Source: Plasmodium brasilianum (Eukaryota; Apicomplexa; Aconoidasida; Haemosporida; Plasmodiidae). Taken from it: 64,000 nt of DNA. Within the stretch, counting starts at the first letter, position 1, and each line of letters starts with the position of its first letter. Made by a program: the position numbers and the translations under genes. The stretch is taken from NCBI RefSeq assembly GCF_023973825.1, contig NW_027122924.1:78501-142500 (forward strand), read 5' to 3'. Below the pieces are notes generated by a model. It worked only from the letters and a program-made list of their open reading frames with translations, did no database searches and was not told the DNA's origin. Below are positions 43,944-56,875 of the stretch, in pieces.

Positions 43944-46900
43944 ATGGTGAATGATGAGATCAATAAAAACATAGAGGTAATAGATGATGCATATTTTTGC
44001 AAAACTGTAAAAGCAGAATTACAGGTATGAAGACGCATTTTAAGTTGTATATATGTATGGAGAGAAATGAGTAAACGTGTATAATATGCTATTGTTTGTT
44101 TGTATAGACAACATGTACGTATGCGTGTGTTATCTCAGTATGCATGTGCAAGTGCGTACGTGCTACAAGACCATTCCTACACCCGCTTACAATGCATGTG
44201 TGCTACCATGTTACACGTGCAGTTATATATAAAATAAAATTAAATAATACTAAAATAATGAAGTAACAGAGTAACAGAGTAATAGAGTAATAGTAAAACA
44301 AAGTAATAGTAAAACAAAGTAATAGTAAAACAAAGTAATAGTAAAACAAAGTAATAGTAAAACAAAATAACAGCATAACGAAATAATAGAATAAAATAAA
44401 AAAAAATAGCGAGTTGTGTTAATGTGCGTAAATAGGTACACAGTTTTACCATTTAAAAGTTGATACATTTTTTTTTTTTTTTTTATTTTAAATCGAAACG
44501 AGTCAAGTCTTATATTATATGAACGCACATTATAGCTTTGCTCTAACAACATATAAGGTGTTAACCCGTTACCCAGTGTTAATTACATTCTGCTGGCGCA
44601 GTTCTGATATGAATAGCAATTTTTATATGCACATTTACACGTACACATATTGTAAAAATATGTACGCTCAAATGTAAACATATACGTATGTATTTTTTTT
44701 TTTTTTTTAAAGAATTTAACGGAAGAGTATAAAAAGAAAATAAAAAAAAATTTTTTATTTGAGTATTTGTTCAAGATTGAAGTACTCGTGGTTTCGTTTT
44801 TCCTCGCCCCATTATTAAGTGGAATATTACTACTAAAAGGTATAGCGTCAAGGAAATAGTTTACGAGGAAAAAAGGGCCCAACCTTTTTCTAGCCATATA
44901 TAGATCCATATAGAACCATTTCACTTATTTTAATTTATTTTATTATTTTTTGAAGATAGCGATATTATCAGCACACATTATGTAACGTCTTTGTTTGTCC
45001 TCCTATCTCTGTTGCTAGTTCTCTTTACATTCCTTTATTATGAAATAGAGGAAGCTCAAGTAATGAGGAAATGCACCACCACCCCCCTTTGTTTTTTTGT
45101 TACAGATGTGTACATGTATATATATATGTGGGGGTGAACATTACATTTTGACAGATCCCCTTCTGTTAATCGCTAACAGGTGTGCGTATTTGCGCAGCAG
45201 AACTTGTAGCTATACATATCATTGCGAGTGCATGTTTGTATTAATTTGTCTTTGTCAAATTGAAGAATTGCAGAATTGCAGCACTGTAGCATCACTGCAC
45301 TATCTTAACCTTTTTATTTAGTCTTTTTTTTTTTTTTTTTTTTTTTAACGTAATTATATTATTTTTACTCATTTATAGAACAACGAATGTCTAAACAAAA
45401 TAGATGAAGCCGAAAAGATACTGTCACCAAGGAATTTTATAAAAAATAAAAAAGATGATATCCATTTTAATTATTTATGTAATTCTAATTTTATTTTTAT
45501 CTTGAGGAACAAAAAATGGGAGCTCTTACCGACCAACTTAGTAATATTCATATATATTGACTCGATTATACTACTACTTCTCCCAAATGAGCAATACTTG
45601 AAGTGTGTTCTATATTGCCTGCTCGTTGAATAAGTATCACAACCTATGTCTGACGGCATATTCGAGTGTAGGAAGTAACGCTAAACTGCAACTTCGATGT
45701 GTGCATAGCAGCATACATAGGTGCATACGCTCATATATATATGCGCACGTACATGTATGCATACATATGTATGTTTTCGTTCACGTAGCTGATAAAGCAG
45801 GACGTCTTTCTGCTGCGGGCAGGAGACCTCATTCCGTGCAGATGTGTAGAGTACAACATTAATAATAACGGTATAACATATATGCCTATGCCTGTGTCTA
45901 TATGCCTGTGTTTATATGCCTGTGTCTATATGCCTGTATCTATATGCCTATATCTATATGCCTGTGTCTATATGCCTGTATCTATATGCCTATATCTATA
46001 TGCCTGTGTCTATATGCCTGTGTCTATATGCCTGTATCTATGCCTATGCCTTTTTGTTTTTTCATTTTGTCTACATGGGGCGGTGGCATTCATCATTACA
46101 CAGATTCATGTATCATTACGCGAGTACGTGCCATTGTGTACAACTGTTCACACACATATACACTTCTTAATTTACACGTACGACTGGCAGAATATGGAAG
46201 GGAATACGAAAAGCATGAGGTATTTATGCCGATGGACAAATATAAAATTAGTGTTAACTTGTTAACGAAATATTGCAAAGATGAAAAGAGGGAATACCTT
46301 CCGTCTTTCCACCTATATTCATTTGTATCATATGATAACGTATCTATTTCTACTATTAAAAGATATATTGAAGATAAAACAAGTAAAAATAAAAATTCGA
46401 AAAATAAAGCAAAGTTGAGGAATGTTATACTAACGGAAAGGATACATAGGTTTTACATTTACACATGGACCATCCTGTTCTTTATATCAAGTTTGTCGAC
46501 TGTTATAAGGTAATATTGTGTCCACACGCGTACCCCCCAACGGAGTGGACTCAATGATGGCAGCGCTACACTAACACAAACGTGTATCACCTCATCCGCT
46601 AATATAATTAGTTACATATTCTTGCCGTTTCATTGATGCATCGTTATGTAACTTCTTCATATATTTTTTTTTTTTTTTTAAATTATTTCCCTCAGCCTTT
46701 TGGACTTAAGAAAGGATATAGGGAAGATCCCTCATTTCGTCGTTATTTATTTTTTAATATATAATGTGTTGATGTCTATTACTGCCTTACCTTTTTTCCA
46801 CAGGTAGGTAAAGAGAAGTATATGCGGCAGCCCATTTGGTAGAACACTGCGCATTCATGCAAAAAATAAAAAAAAAAAGAAGATAATTAAAATAAAAAAA

Positions 46901-49900
46901 AAAAAAAGAAGATAATTAAAATAAAAAAAAAAAAAAAAATAATTAAAAAAAAAAAAAAAAATAAAAAAAAAAAGAAGATAATTAAAATAAAAAAAAAAAA
47001 AAATAATTAAAATAAAAAAAAAAATATGCTTTAACGTAAATATGATGATGCAATGTACACTCATAGTGAAATACATAAGACGTCATCCCCATCCTTCTCA
47101 TTTTTCAGGATATTTTCCGAGTTAATTTATGGCTATTGCTCTTCACTAAATATGATATATAAGGATTATTTTAAGAATGCTACGAATTATGAACAGAGAG
47201 AGTTTTCATCTTCTTTTGATTTTTCCTCGACGACAGAGGATAGCTCCTATGTTAATAAAAAAAAGATCGGTTTGTTCTATACCCTGAAGAGTATATTTAT
47301 GTTGATCATAAAGGTGAGGCTCGCGTTGGTGCATACATATAAGTGTGTGTATGCATATGCTTGTATATATATTCTTCTATGTACTCTTATGTATGTATGT
47401 GTACGTCGCAAGGACAAAAATTAGTGTACCGCTTTTCCTCTTTCCAAGGGCATAAAGATAGACAAGTGTTACTTGAACATCCTGAGCGACTGCTCTGTCT
47501 TGTGCTTCGTGGACAGCAGTAGCATATTATTTGATAGTAACCATAGTATCAAGGAAATCTGTATTTATAATTACTTGAACAATAAAAAAGACGTTTGTTT
47601 AAATAGTAGTATGAATGCTATTCCAAAAAATTATAACTACATTTTAACCATTATTGATGTTTTTATGGATAACAAAAGTATGTACGCCTATCAACGAATC
47701 AAGAATTTAAAAATTCTGCATTCCTTATTCTTAATATCATACTATACGCAAATACCCAAGTATATAAAGTAAGTCACAATGGATATTGGCTGTTCAGCGA
47801 TCGTCCGTTCTGCACCCTGATACGTTCTACTGTATTTTGTATTTATTCGTGTAGCTGCTTCGTTAGGTGCTTATTATGCATTTAATGCGTTTTTTATTCT
47901 TTTCTTTTTAATTTTTCTTTTTAATTTTAATTTTTCTTTTTAATTTTAATTTTTCTTTTTAATCTTTTAATTTTTAATTTTTATTTTTTAATTTTAATTT
48001 TTTAATTTTTAATTTTTAATTTTAATTTTTAATTTTTAATTTTAATTTTAATTTTAATTTTTAATTTTAATTTTAATTTTTAATTTTAATTTTAATTTTT
48101 AATTTTAATTTTTAATTTTAATTTTTAATTTTAATTTTTAATTTTAATTTTTAATTTTAATTTTTTAATTTTTTAATTTTTTTTTTTTGCATGAACGTGC
48201 ACTGTTATTCTATGTAGGCTCCTGGATGCGTTTCAGAACCATATATTGAATTACATGAACCAAGGAGATTGTAGTTTTCTTTATATTTGTCTGTGTGATA
48301 TTGGACATATGTCTAATTCCTATAATAAGTTTTTATTTCACATGTAAGAAAAAAAAAAAAAAAAAAAAAAAAAGTATAAAAGGGAGACGCGTAGGTAGTA
48401 GTGTGAGTTTTAAGTTTGGGGTGTTCCATCTGCTCGTAACTGCATCTATGATTGCATTTGTAACTACAGCCATTACTGTAACTGCTCTACATTACTTCTT
48501 CCTTTTCGTGTCCTTCATTTTTATGTCCAATTTCATGTATGTATTTATGTTTTCGTTTATGTGTATGCATCCCTTCTTGCGCCTACCCTCCTCTCCCATT
48601 TCCCCTTGATGAAGGCTCTTCTTTTGCATAGAAAACAAAAGCGATTATGAGTTATACAAAAAAAAGAACACAGAACTAAAGAAACATAAAAAATCAGTTG
48701 TACCTAGGGGAGAGTTACCCTATTACGTGTATGAAAATGAGGAAAAGGAAAACTCCCTAGGAATAAACATATATGATAATTTAATGAAAAGGGACAATTT
48801 TGTTTTTATTTTTATTTTATATGAAAAGAGGAAGGACAAGTACCACATGTTCTTGAAGGTTAGCAAACTTTTCTTCGCCTTCTGCGTTAGAACAGTATGT
48901 TGTATGTTGTATGTTGTGTGCGCGTGTGGTTATGCAGTTATGAGGTTATTCTGTTAATTATGCTATTGATATGTGCCACTATGTTTATGTTTTATATTTT
49001 ATATTTTTTTTTTTTTTTTTTTGAGCAGGGCCAGCTGGACGCCCTCCTTAGCAAATGCATGTTTTATTACGATGGGAAAATAATAAAGAAATTAAAAAGG
49101 ACAAAAAAAAAGGTGTTGAGAATTTTAAATATCCAGTGGATATCATCAGGTGAAATACATACTACTATTTCGTTTCTACATATTTTTTTAAACTGAGTAT
49201 ATGTGATCGGTGTTACCATAGGTGCTATTGTCTAAGTTGTGTACCCTTCGCTTTGCTTTTTCCCCCTACACAATTTGCATTTTTTTTTTTTTTTTTTTTC
49301 TTTTTTCATCTTTACATCCATCCTTATTTTTCTGCTCTCATTCACTTAACTATCGTCCCCTTAGGCATAGAAAGCATATGTTTTGCGTATAGACCTCTAA
49401 GCAAGATCGAAGTAGAATATTTAAAACAAAATTTTAGCAAAAATATTTACATATTAACAATAAACAAAAGAAAGGTTTATAACATAAAGAACTTTTACAA
49501 TGAAAAATCGTTTCCTGTAAAGGAAAATCAGAAGTTTCTTTCTCACTTGTTGTCGACCAGCATCTTCATAGGTTAGCAGGGAGGAGATTATGAATACCAG
49601 TATATACATTATATATATATATATATATACCTATAAATATATGTGTGCATATAGGTTGGGTGCTGAAGGCGAAAGTGGAGAAAAAAGAAAGGGATTATTA
49701 ATAGCGCCTTTATTTACTAATTTACTTTATTTGTTTTGTTATATTTTTTTTATTTGTTTCCCTATTTTTTAGGAAACTCGGCAGTTAAACTTCTAACAAG
49801 CAACGAAATACAAACCCGAATAAACGATTTTTATGATGTAACACTATCTAAAATATAAGAATATACATAAGTATGAGAAGTAGTTTGTACGAAAGTATAT

Positions 49901-50161
49901 AACACGAGTAATATTTTTTTTTTTTTTTTAACTGTATGCTTTCCTCCAGTCAGGAATCAGATTTGTGCATTTTAGTAAAACGGATCAAGCAAACACAAGA
50001 AATGTAGCAAACTTATTAGGAATGGAAACGAATTGGAATACGTCCATTTCGTTGAGTCTGAATGATAAGTTAGGGCACATACAGTAAAAGTGATAGTGAC
50101 AACGTGGAATCTTCTATATGACCCGTCGAAATGTGCACACATGCACATCCATATGTACACC

Positions 50162-50219
<58 letters not shown>

Positions 50220-50239
50220 TACACACACACACACACACG

Positions 50240-50320
<81 letters not shown>

Positions 50321-50351
50321 GCACACATACACACACACACACACACACACG

Positions 50352-50399
<48 letters not shown>

Positions 50400-51748
50400 T
50401 ACATACATACATACATACATACATACTCATGTGGACGTCATTACACGCGTACCCCTTTGCCGCTTACCCACTACAGGCCGAGCTTCAAAAATAGAGACGG
50501 AAAAGTTGTTATCCCTAGTGGCATAAATAACATAAAGACACACATAGAGGAAGTAAGAAAAAGAGGGAAAAAATGTAGCAGCATAGGACAAAACGAAAGA
50601 AAATAAATAAAATGAAAAAAATTAAGCTGAGTAAAACAAAATTTTTGCAGCGATTTAGTTGTATGACCTTGACCTCAAAATCTTTTTTTTTTCTTTTTTT
50701 TTTTTTTTTTTTCATTTTACTTTCTTTTGTGTATATAACAATTCTGCACATATGTTTGTAACTGCCATTTTCCCTATAACCAGGTGGATGACATTCCTCT
50801 TCGCGTTTCGTCCTACTCAGGTTGTAATCAATTTAATACAGCGGAAATGATCAAAATTTTACTTGTATGAAAAAAAAAAAAAAAAAAATCTATACTGAAT
50901 TTCTTACCACTTGGAGGGAGGGGAGTTTTCCATTTTTTCATAACATGATATACACATGGCTCTATGAATACGTAGCATATACTCATAGATAGATACATAC
51001 GTACACACGTACTAACGTGTAGATATACATATCTGTACATGGATACACGCGGACGTGCTTACATGCATGTGCATTTACCATCTCAGGAGAACAACGAGAT
51101 TATTACTTGCGTTGGGAATAGCTTGAACTGTGAGAACTTTGGAATTTTCAATTTGTGTAATTACTCTATATCTGTATTACTTCCTTTTAATAATGTGTGT
51201 AAGGACTGCTATGGAAAAAGAGGAAGGAGCAGTCCCTTTGAGGAACCGTCAGCACAACAAAACCCGCTGATCACATACTCTTCCTTCGTAAATAGTTTTC
51301 CCTGTAATTTGATCATTGAGAAGAGCTGTTTGGGTGTGCAAAAAAAAAAAAATAAATAAATAAATAAATGCAGAAAAATGGAAGATACATAACAGATGCA
51401 TGGTGCTTACAAAACAGATGCATGGTGCTTACAAAACAGATGCATGGTGCTTACATAACAGATGCATGGTGCTTACATAATGGACATGTAAATGTAGAAC
51501 AACACCAAAAAGTGGTGTATCTTTTTTTTGCGGCCATGTAAACATTTTCTCAACTTCTTGTCACCTTTTTTTTTTAGATATGTCTCAAAACATAATGGAA
51601 ATCGTTTATAAATTATTGAAGAATTCAAGAATACACAAAAAGAATGTGTACTTGACAATTTTTTATTTTTATTTTTTTTATTCTCAATTGTCCTTTTTAG
51701 TATTCATAATTTCTGTTTTTTTCCTTCCTCCCTTTATATCCGTAATAA

Positions 51749-51794
<46 letters not shown>

Positions 51795-53224
51795 AAAAGA
51801 AAAAGAAAAAGATAGATACATGAGTGTCCAGGTGGCTATGATAGCGTACACGTGTTTACAAATATGTGCGTAGACCTTACAAGTGCCTCGATGAACATGC
51901 ACGTAAGTATATACATGCATACGTACATATATACATGCATACGTACATATATACATGCATACGTACATATACACATGCATATGTTTACCTTGACAACGAT
52001 CTGCAGGTTGTTGATTTCCTCCTTTTTATTCTTTTAATAATTCCCTTGCTTGCAATGTCCCTTTTAAGTAATAACAACAACTCAACCATAATGAACGATA
52101 TACCGGATAAAGTTATCACAAAGGAGTTTTTAGTAAACAAGCTGGTAAGGATATTCCTCAGCCGCTAATGTGTGTGCGCATTTTCGTGCGTGCATTTGCA
52201 TGTGGACACACATATATGTATACATCCATACATGCCGCCAATATCTATAATACATATGGGTATATATATATATATATATATATATGTGTTCCCCTGAGTA
52301 GTGAACGAGTCCTGAGAACATTTGGGCGAATACGTTCGTTCGTTCTCCTTCGTTTGATCTAAAGAAACATTGTACGAGGAATAAACAAAATATGTTCTTG
52401 TGTGTACATACATAAATATATACATGTGGACACACATTAAGCATATATATAAATATATGTATATCTTTATTTTGCTCATTTCTTAGTTTTTTTTTCTGAT
52501 AAAATGGATACCCCTGCTAGTGTTTTCCACCATTCTGTCTCTATATTATTTGCATTTAATAAACAAAGCATTTGCAAATAAATATGTGATAAGCGGTCAT
52601 ATGGATGCTCAGATGTCAAGCAGCTTGAAAGAAAATTCTATGAAAAATATAACTCATCATTGCTCCCAAGTTTTACTTATAAGTAGGGAAAAAATCGATG
52701 CAACAATAAATGTATATGGATAGTTATACAATTATATATACATACTTACACGCATAAATGTTTTACTACTCATATGAAAAATGGACGTACGCCCCGAATG
52801 TGCCGCATGAATATATATATGCACATTTATACCTAAGCATGTGAACCTTATCAGTGGCTTCGTTTTTATAACCCCCTTTCGCACACACACATACGCATAC
52901 GGTTACAAATGTAGCTGCACACATGATAATATGATCATGTATCCATCTTGCGTCTTCACCTTAATAGAATCCTTCTACAAGTGTCAAGTGCTACTTCACA
53001 CCTATTCTACAAATCAGCCGAGCGGAAAACTTAGTATGGCAGCCGTGATGATAAAGGAAGCGCAAATTTTTTTTTTTTTCTTTTTTTCTCTTTTTTTTTT
53101 CATTTCTTCTTTATCCTTCAGCGACAAGTTAGAGAAGAAAAGAAGAAAAACAAAAGAATAAATAATAAAAAAATATATATCAACCAATTATGGAGCAAAT
53201 AGAGTGGCAATTCGATAAAACATG

Positions 53225-53261
<37 letters not shown>

Positions 53262-53775
53262 GCACAAATTGCCGTTTTTAAAAAATTTTTTTTTTTTTCC
53301 CCTCTTCCTTTTGCATTCCTTCTCAGGTTTGAATCCTTGTTCAAATGGAGTTGTATACAAAACTCGAAAACATATTTTTCATGTTTATTTGTCTTTCTAA
53401 TTTTAAGCTTTTTATACGTAGCACTCCGCATACGTATGCTCCCTCCCTATTACATAAAGCAGGTACTGTACGCTCACAGGAATAAAAGTTTTTTATTTTG
53501 CTCCCATTTCACATTCGTTTACATTTCCGTTTGGCAAAAATTTTCCTTAATTATGAAGATAAATCTTTTTTTTTTTTTTTTTTTTTTTTTTTCTGTACAA
53601 CCATTCATATCAGTACCCGGATATAACCCTCATAGTGCTGATGCTCATTTTCAACGGAGTTATATTAGTAACAAATGAAACGATAAAAAAAGTGGAAGAG
53701 AAAATACAAATTAATCGACAGAAATATTTGAAGGTTTTATTTGGTACTCGTTTGGGGATGTGGAGTCCAAAATAA
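43944..53775 (+). CDS. TMEM94-like P-type ATPase homologue, 24 exons
   Basis: Exons: 43944-44024, 44713-44839, 44956-45059, 45379-45540, 45789-45870, 46191-46509, 46696-46803, 47109-47313, 47449-47768, 48218-48343, 48615-48858, 49029-49149, 49365-49571, 49773-49837, 49950-50083, 50477-50552, 50784-50864, 51087-51333, 51578-51741, 52007-52144, 52487-52682, 52968-53127, 53327-53462, 53614-53775. All 23 junctions keep phase; 1254 residues. Ten membrane spans fit: two in exons 2-3, two in exons 6-7, six in exons 19-24. The actuator-type segment is at residues 150-180 ([12 protein letters not shown]), the KGxxDxLLxxC nucleotide motif at 626-635 ([11 protein letters not shown]), and GIRFVHFSK with [14 protein letters not shown] at 758-790. 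The end ([11 protein letters not shown] then [10 protein letters not shown]) matches TMEM94 to the last residue. D418 is in VDSSSILF, not DKTGT. TMEM94 is a proposed ER magnesium transporter in mammals; the role here is inferred. Exon 10-12 splices were chosen by phase and the K-G motif. Confidence 0.88.
44265..44382. repeat. 16-bp intronic array
   Basis: About six copies of AAAACAAAGTAATAGT preceded by shorter AGAGTAAT units, in intron 1 of the TMEM94-like gene. The minus-strand LLYYSVTL ORFs are shadows. Confidence 0.88.
45884..46046. repeat. Intronic 12-18-bp array (TATATGCCTGTGTC)
   Basis: About nine 14- to 16-base copies around TATATGCCTGTGTCTA and TATATGCCTATATCTA, in intron 5 of the TMEM94-like gene. 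All three plus frames read Met-Pro-Val-Ser-Ile-Cys-type peptides; these are shadows. Confidence 0.85.
46868..47025. repeat. AAAATAATTA/poly(A) intronic repeat
   Basis: Units of GAAGATAATTAAAATAAAAA with A-runs of 9-17 in intron 7 of the TMEM94-like gene. No coding signal. Confidence 0.85.
47900..48190. repeat. TTTTAATTTTTAA intronic array
   Basis: About 290 bases of almost pure A/T made of TTTTTAAT and TTTTAAT units in intron 9 of the TMEM94-like gene. It contains only one cytosine in its core, giving one of the most AT-pure stretches of the window. Confidence 0.93.
50166..50402. repeat. (CA)n microsatellite
   Basis: About 240 bases of CA dinucleotide repeats, broken by CG and CATA variants, in intron 15 of the TMEM94-like gene. 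Poly-His/Thr and poly-Cys/Val ORFs on both strands come from it. Confidence 0.97.
51388..51479. repeat. 22-bp intronic tandem repeat
   Basis: Four near-identical copies of a 22-base unit (ACAGATGCATGGTGCTTACA then TA or AA), in intron 18 of the TMEM94-like gene. The units are unusually GC-rich and well conserved for this genome, which sets them apart from the surrounding AT repeats. Confidence 0.9.
51748..51792. repeat. 45-base poly(A)
   Basis: Pure poly(A) just after the donor of exon 19, followed by GAAAAA units. Homopolymer length may be unreliable. Confidence 0.9.
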
Positions 53776-53823
53776 AGAAGCAAATATTTAATTCTGTTTT
53801 GCATTTATTTATGATTAATTTTT

Positions 53824-53855
<32 letters not shown>

Positions 53856-54706
53856 ATAAGAAAACTTTTTTTTCATAATATTCATTGTTACTATAAAGTG
53901 TGTTTATCATCAATTACGTTTTCACTTTGGGGACATGAGCATATTTTTTGCACGTCAGAAATATTTCGATATAATTTTTTACATATTATATATGAAACTA
54001 ACAGGTCCATATTTTTAATATTTCCTTATTATTTACTGTTCGAGCAGTGATATGCTATTTATGCAGGAGATTTTATAGCAGTAATAGTAGTAACATGGAC
54101 ATTCTTTTTTTTTTTTTTTATATTTTATTTTATTATTATTTTTTTTTTAATTGGTCATATTGAGGCATATTCATTATGACTAGAAAAATTGGCAATCTAT
54201 CCCTTCGTTCGACAGTGCAATACTATATTTCCACTATGTCTATCTGTGTCATCGTTGTCATGATTATTTCAAATGAATGGATTTTATTCTCATATAAAAA
54301 AAATGTTCATTTTTTCTGAACAAGTCAGCATGTCACCTTTCCAATCGCCACATATGACACACACCTACATATACATGTGTACATATACATGTGTACATAT
54401 ACATGTGTACATATACATGTGTACATATACATGTGTACACATACATGTATACACACATATATATATATATATATATATAACATTTAAAATAAATTTTATA
54501 AGCTCTTTCAAAAATGGAAGTTTTCTTATTACATCGTTACAAGTTTTACAAAATGAAATAGTAAGTTTCTTTTTTTTTTTTTTTTTTTTTTTTTTCCTTT
54601 AAAACGAAAATGTAGATGAAAAACAAAAGGGAATAAAAAAAAAAAAAAGGTTCAAGAGGGGGTTTCGCGCGCGCGTAAACACGTATATATACACGTATAT
54701 ACGTAC

Positions 54707-54741
<35 letters not shown>

Positions 54742-54816
54742 CATGTATACACATGTAAGCATACATATGTGCATTTTTATATTTTTGTTCTCTTCTTTTT
54801 GCTAAACGGTAGCATA
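53776..54816. other. Convergent spacer with a possible short ORF
   Basis: Tail-to-tail spacer between the TMEM94-like gene and eL30. It carries poly(T) at 53838-53857, 54109-54119 and 54569-54595, a TACATGTGTACATATACA array at 54372-54445 and (AT)n at 54710-54735. A 47-codon ORF at 54176-54319 (MTRKIGNLSLRSTVQYYIST then a hydrophobic SICVIVVMIIS) has the look of a membrane-anchored N-terminus, but no downstream exon was found, so it is left as a note. Confidence 0.5.
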
Positions 54817-55273
54817 CTATTCGTTCGTTTTAATTATGTCTGAGTCACCAACATCCGTAATGACCAAACAACTAATACGGAACAATTTACCGCAGGCTGT
54901 CCCCAGGTCGTTATTATCTCCATGATAATCATGAACACCACATTTGGAAAGCATAGCGTAATATTCAATTACACTTCTTTGAATAGGTGGACAATTGCTA
55001 CTAACAATTACTAATTTCCCTAAAAAGGAAGTAAATTACATAATATGCACATAAATTGTATGTACATGTGCAGGTAAAAATGTATTATATACACAGCGCA
55101 TTATAAATACACGATTATGCATAAATAAGTATTCCTGAATAAACGGAAAAACGGTTTCAGCCACTACACACATGGGTTATGGAATGTTACTGATTAACTA
55201 CCCACGATGCGGTACACTCCATGTATGTATGTATGTATACACGCATATGCACGTGTTAATAATTATCCTCTTC

Positions 55274-55307
<34 letters not shown>

Positions 55308-55437
55308 AAGTACCTTTTCCAGTTCTCAAAGCCTTTAAACATGATTTTCTTCCAAACTGATACTTCCCCGATTTCATGACAAGTTGTAGTTTTGCGTTGA
55401 TATTATCACCCGCACTTTTCTTTGACTTCTTTGCCAT
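54817..55437 (-). CDS. RPL30: 60S ribosomal protein eL30 (RPL30)
   Basis: Two exons on the minus strand: 55437-55314 (41 codons plus one base) and 55019-54817; donor GTACTT, acceptor TTTTTAG; 108 residues. It starts [20 protein letters not shown] and has the eL30 signature [21 protein letters not shown] across the splice into [20 protein letters not shown]. It continues [22 protein letters not shown] and ends [11 protein letters not shown] then IKTNE. Length and motif order are the same as in other eukaryotes (about 105-115 residues). eL30 binds 28S rRNA at the subunit interface. The intron (55020-55313) holds a T-tract on the plus strand. A perfect inverted repeat lies 120 bases upstream of the start. 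Confidence 0.97.
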
Positions 55438-55560
55438 TTTTAGCTCGTTTGCAAATAAATTAAATGTATAGCTTCTTGAATTTAATATCAAAAATGCATA
55501 CATGTAAATGTTTACATATGTGTACATACATATATATGTACGCGCATATATATGTATGCA

Positions 55561-55612
55561 TATATATAGTTCATATATATATATATATATGTATATATAT
55601 ATGAACTATATA
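55561..55612. repeat. Inverted repeat (possible hairpin) upstream of eL30
   Basis: Arms of about 22 bases: ATATATAGTTCATATATATA at about 55562 and its reverse complement ending GAACTATATAT near 55608, with a short ATATG loop. The shared non-repetitive core GTTCAT/ATGAAC makes it more than a simple (AT)n tract. It is 125-175 bases upstream of the eL30 start codon, in its likely promoter or 5' UTR. Confidence 0.75.
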
Positions 55613-56010
55613 TTTATTTATGCGCGAATGTACATTTACAAGTACAAGTAAATGTATTAAATATATATATACATCACTTTTGAGGTTAATAAGGGAAAAG
55701 AATCGCCTTTCTCAAAAGAAGGAATTCTTCTATTCAGGTTGGAGTTAAAAAAGTGGTATAGCAAATTAAAAAAAAATTTTCTTCTGCGTATCAAACAAAA
55801 AATATTATTTTTTAATTTTACTTCTATAATGCATACATTTGCAATATATAATGTAGAATAAAAAAATAAGTAATTCCTTTTTTTTTAAATTATTGCTACT
55901 AAAAAAGAAAAGAGGAGATTAAAAATGCATAAAATAGCGAAGAGCGTTAGAGAAATATATATTTAATTTACGAAGAAAAAAAAGGCGACATAAATATTAT
56001 TATGTACGTA

Positions 56011-56049
<39 letters not shown>

Positions 56050-56875
56050 TCGTATCCAGTATGTAAGAGATAATATAAATTAATAAAGCACATTCACTAT
56101 TAGGTATATTTTTTTACCATAAAGTGTTTTATTTTAAATATGGTAGGGCTTTTTTTTTTTCAGAGTTATTATTTTGTGCGAAAATAAAAGAGGTTATTTC
56201 CCTTTATTTATATAACATACTTCTTAAGAGATTTACTTTCGTATATGAATTAAAAAAAAAGGATATATATTATTAACCATAACAGTACGGTTTATGCAAA
56301 TATAAAATAATATTACTTCTTCATAATAAAAATCATCGTATGGTAAGGATAAGCACACTTTAATAAATGCTGAGATATTTTACTCACCCCCCAAGAAGCT
56401 TCTTTTTTGTATATTACGCAAAATATTAATATTACACTTTTCATACATAGGCGTTGTCGTTATGAAAATTCGTAATAAATATAACACATATATATGTATA
56501 TAAATCAAAGAAATATAAAAGTACTACTAAAACTTAATAAAAAATTGTAATAAAAAAAAAAATTAAAAATTGTGCAAAATTAAAAATTGTACAAAAAAAT
56601 ATTTTTTTGATACATATTTTGTTTAGAATAGGAAAAGAAATAGATCTTAATGTGATATTTCGGAAGAATATATATATATTATTTTTTTAACAAAATAACA
56701 TACATATATATGTACTAATTAAATAATCAGTAGTAATTTCTTTAAAGTGGAAGAGATAATATTTATGTTAGTTTCTGTTTACTTTTTACCCATGAGATAT
56801 TCCGCATGTGCTTGATAGCTTATCTTCCTACCTTTGAGTAACATACTTTTAATGCATTTTGTTTGTATATACTTG

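Noticed and set aside
48295..48609. ORF with membrane-like segments ([20 protein letters not shown])
   Set aside because: It lies in the intron between exons 10 and 11 of the TMEM94-like gene; its frame does not fit exon phases, and exon 10 joins 48615 with the correct motif.
50070..50606. Long His/Thr and Cys/Val ORFs on both strands
   Set aside because: They are the (CA)n microsatellite read in different frames.
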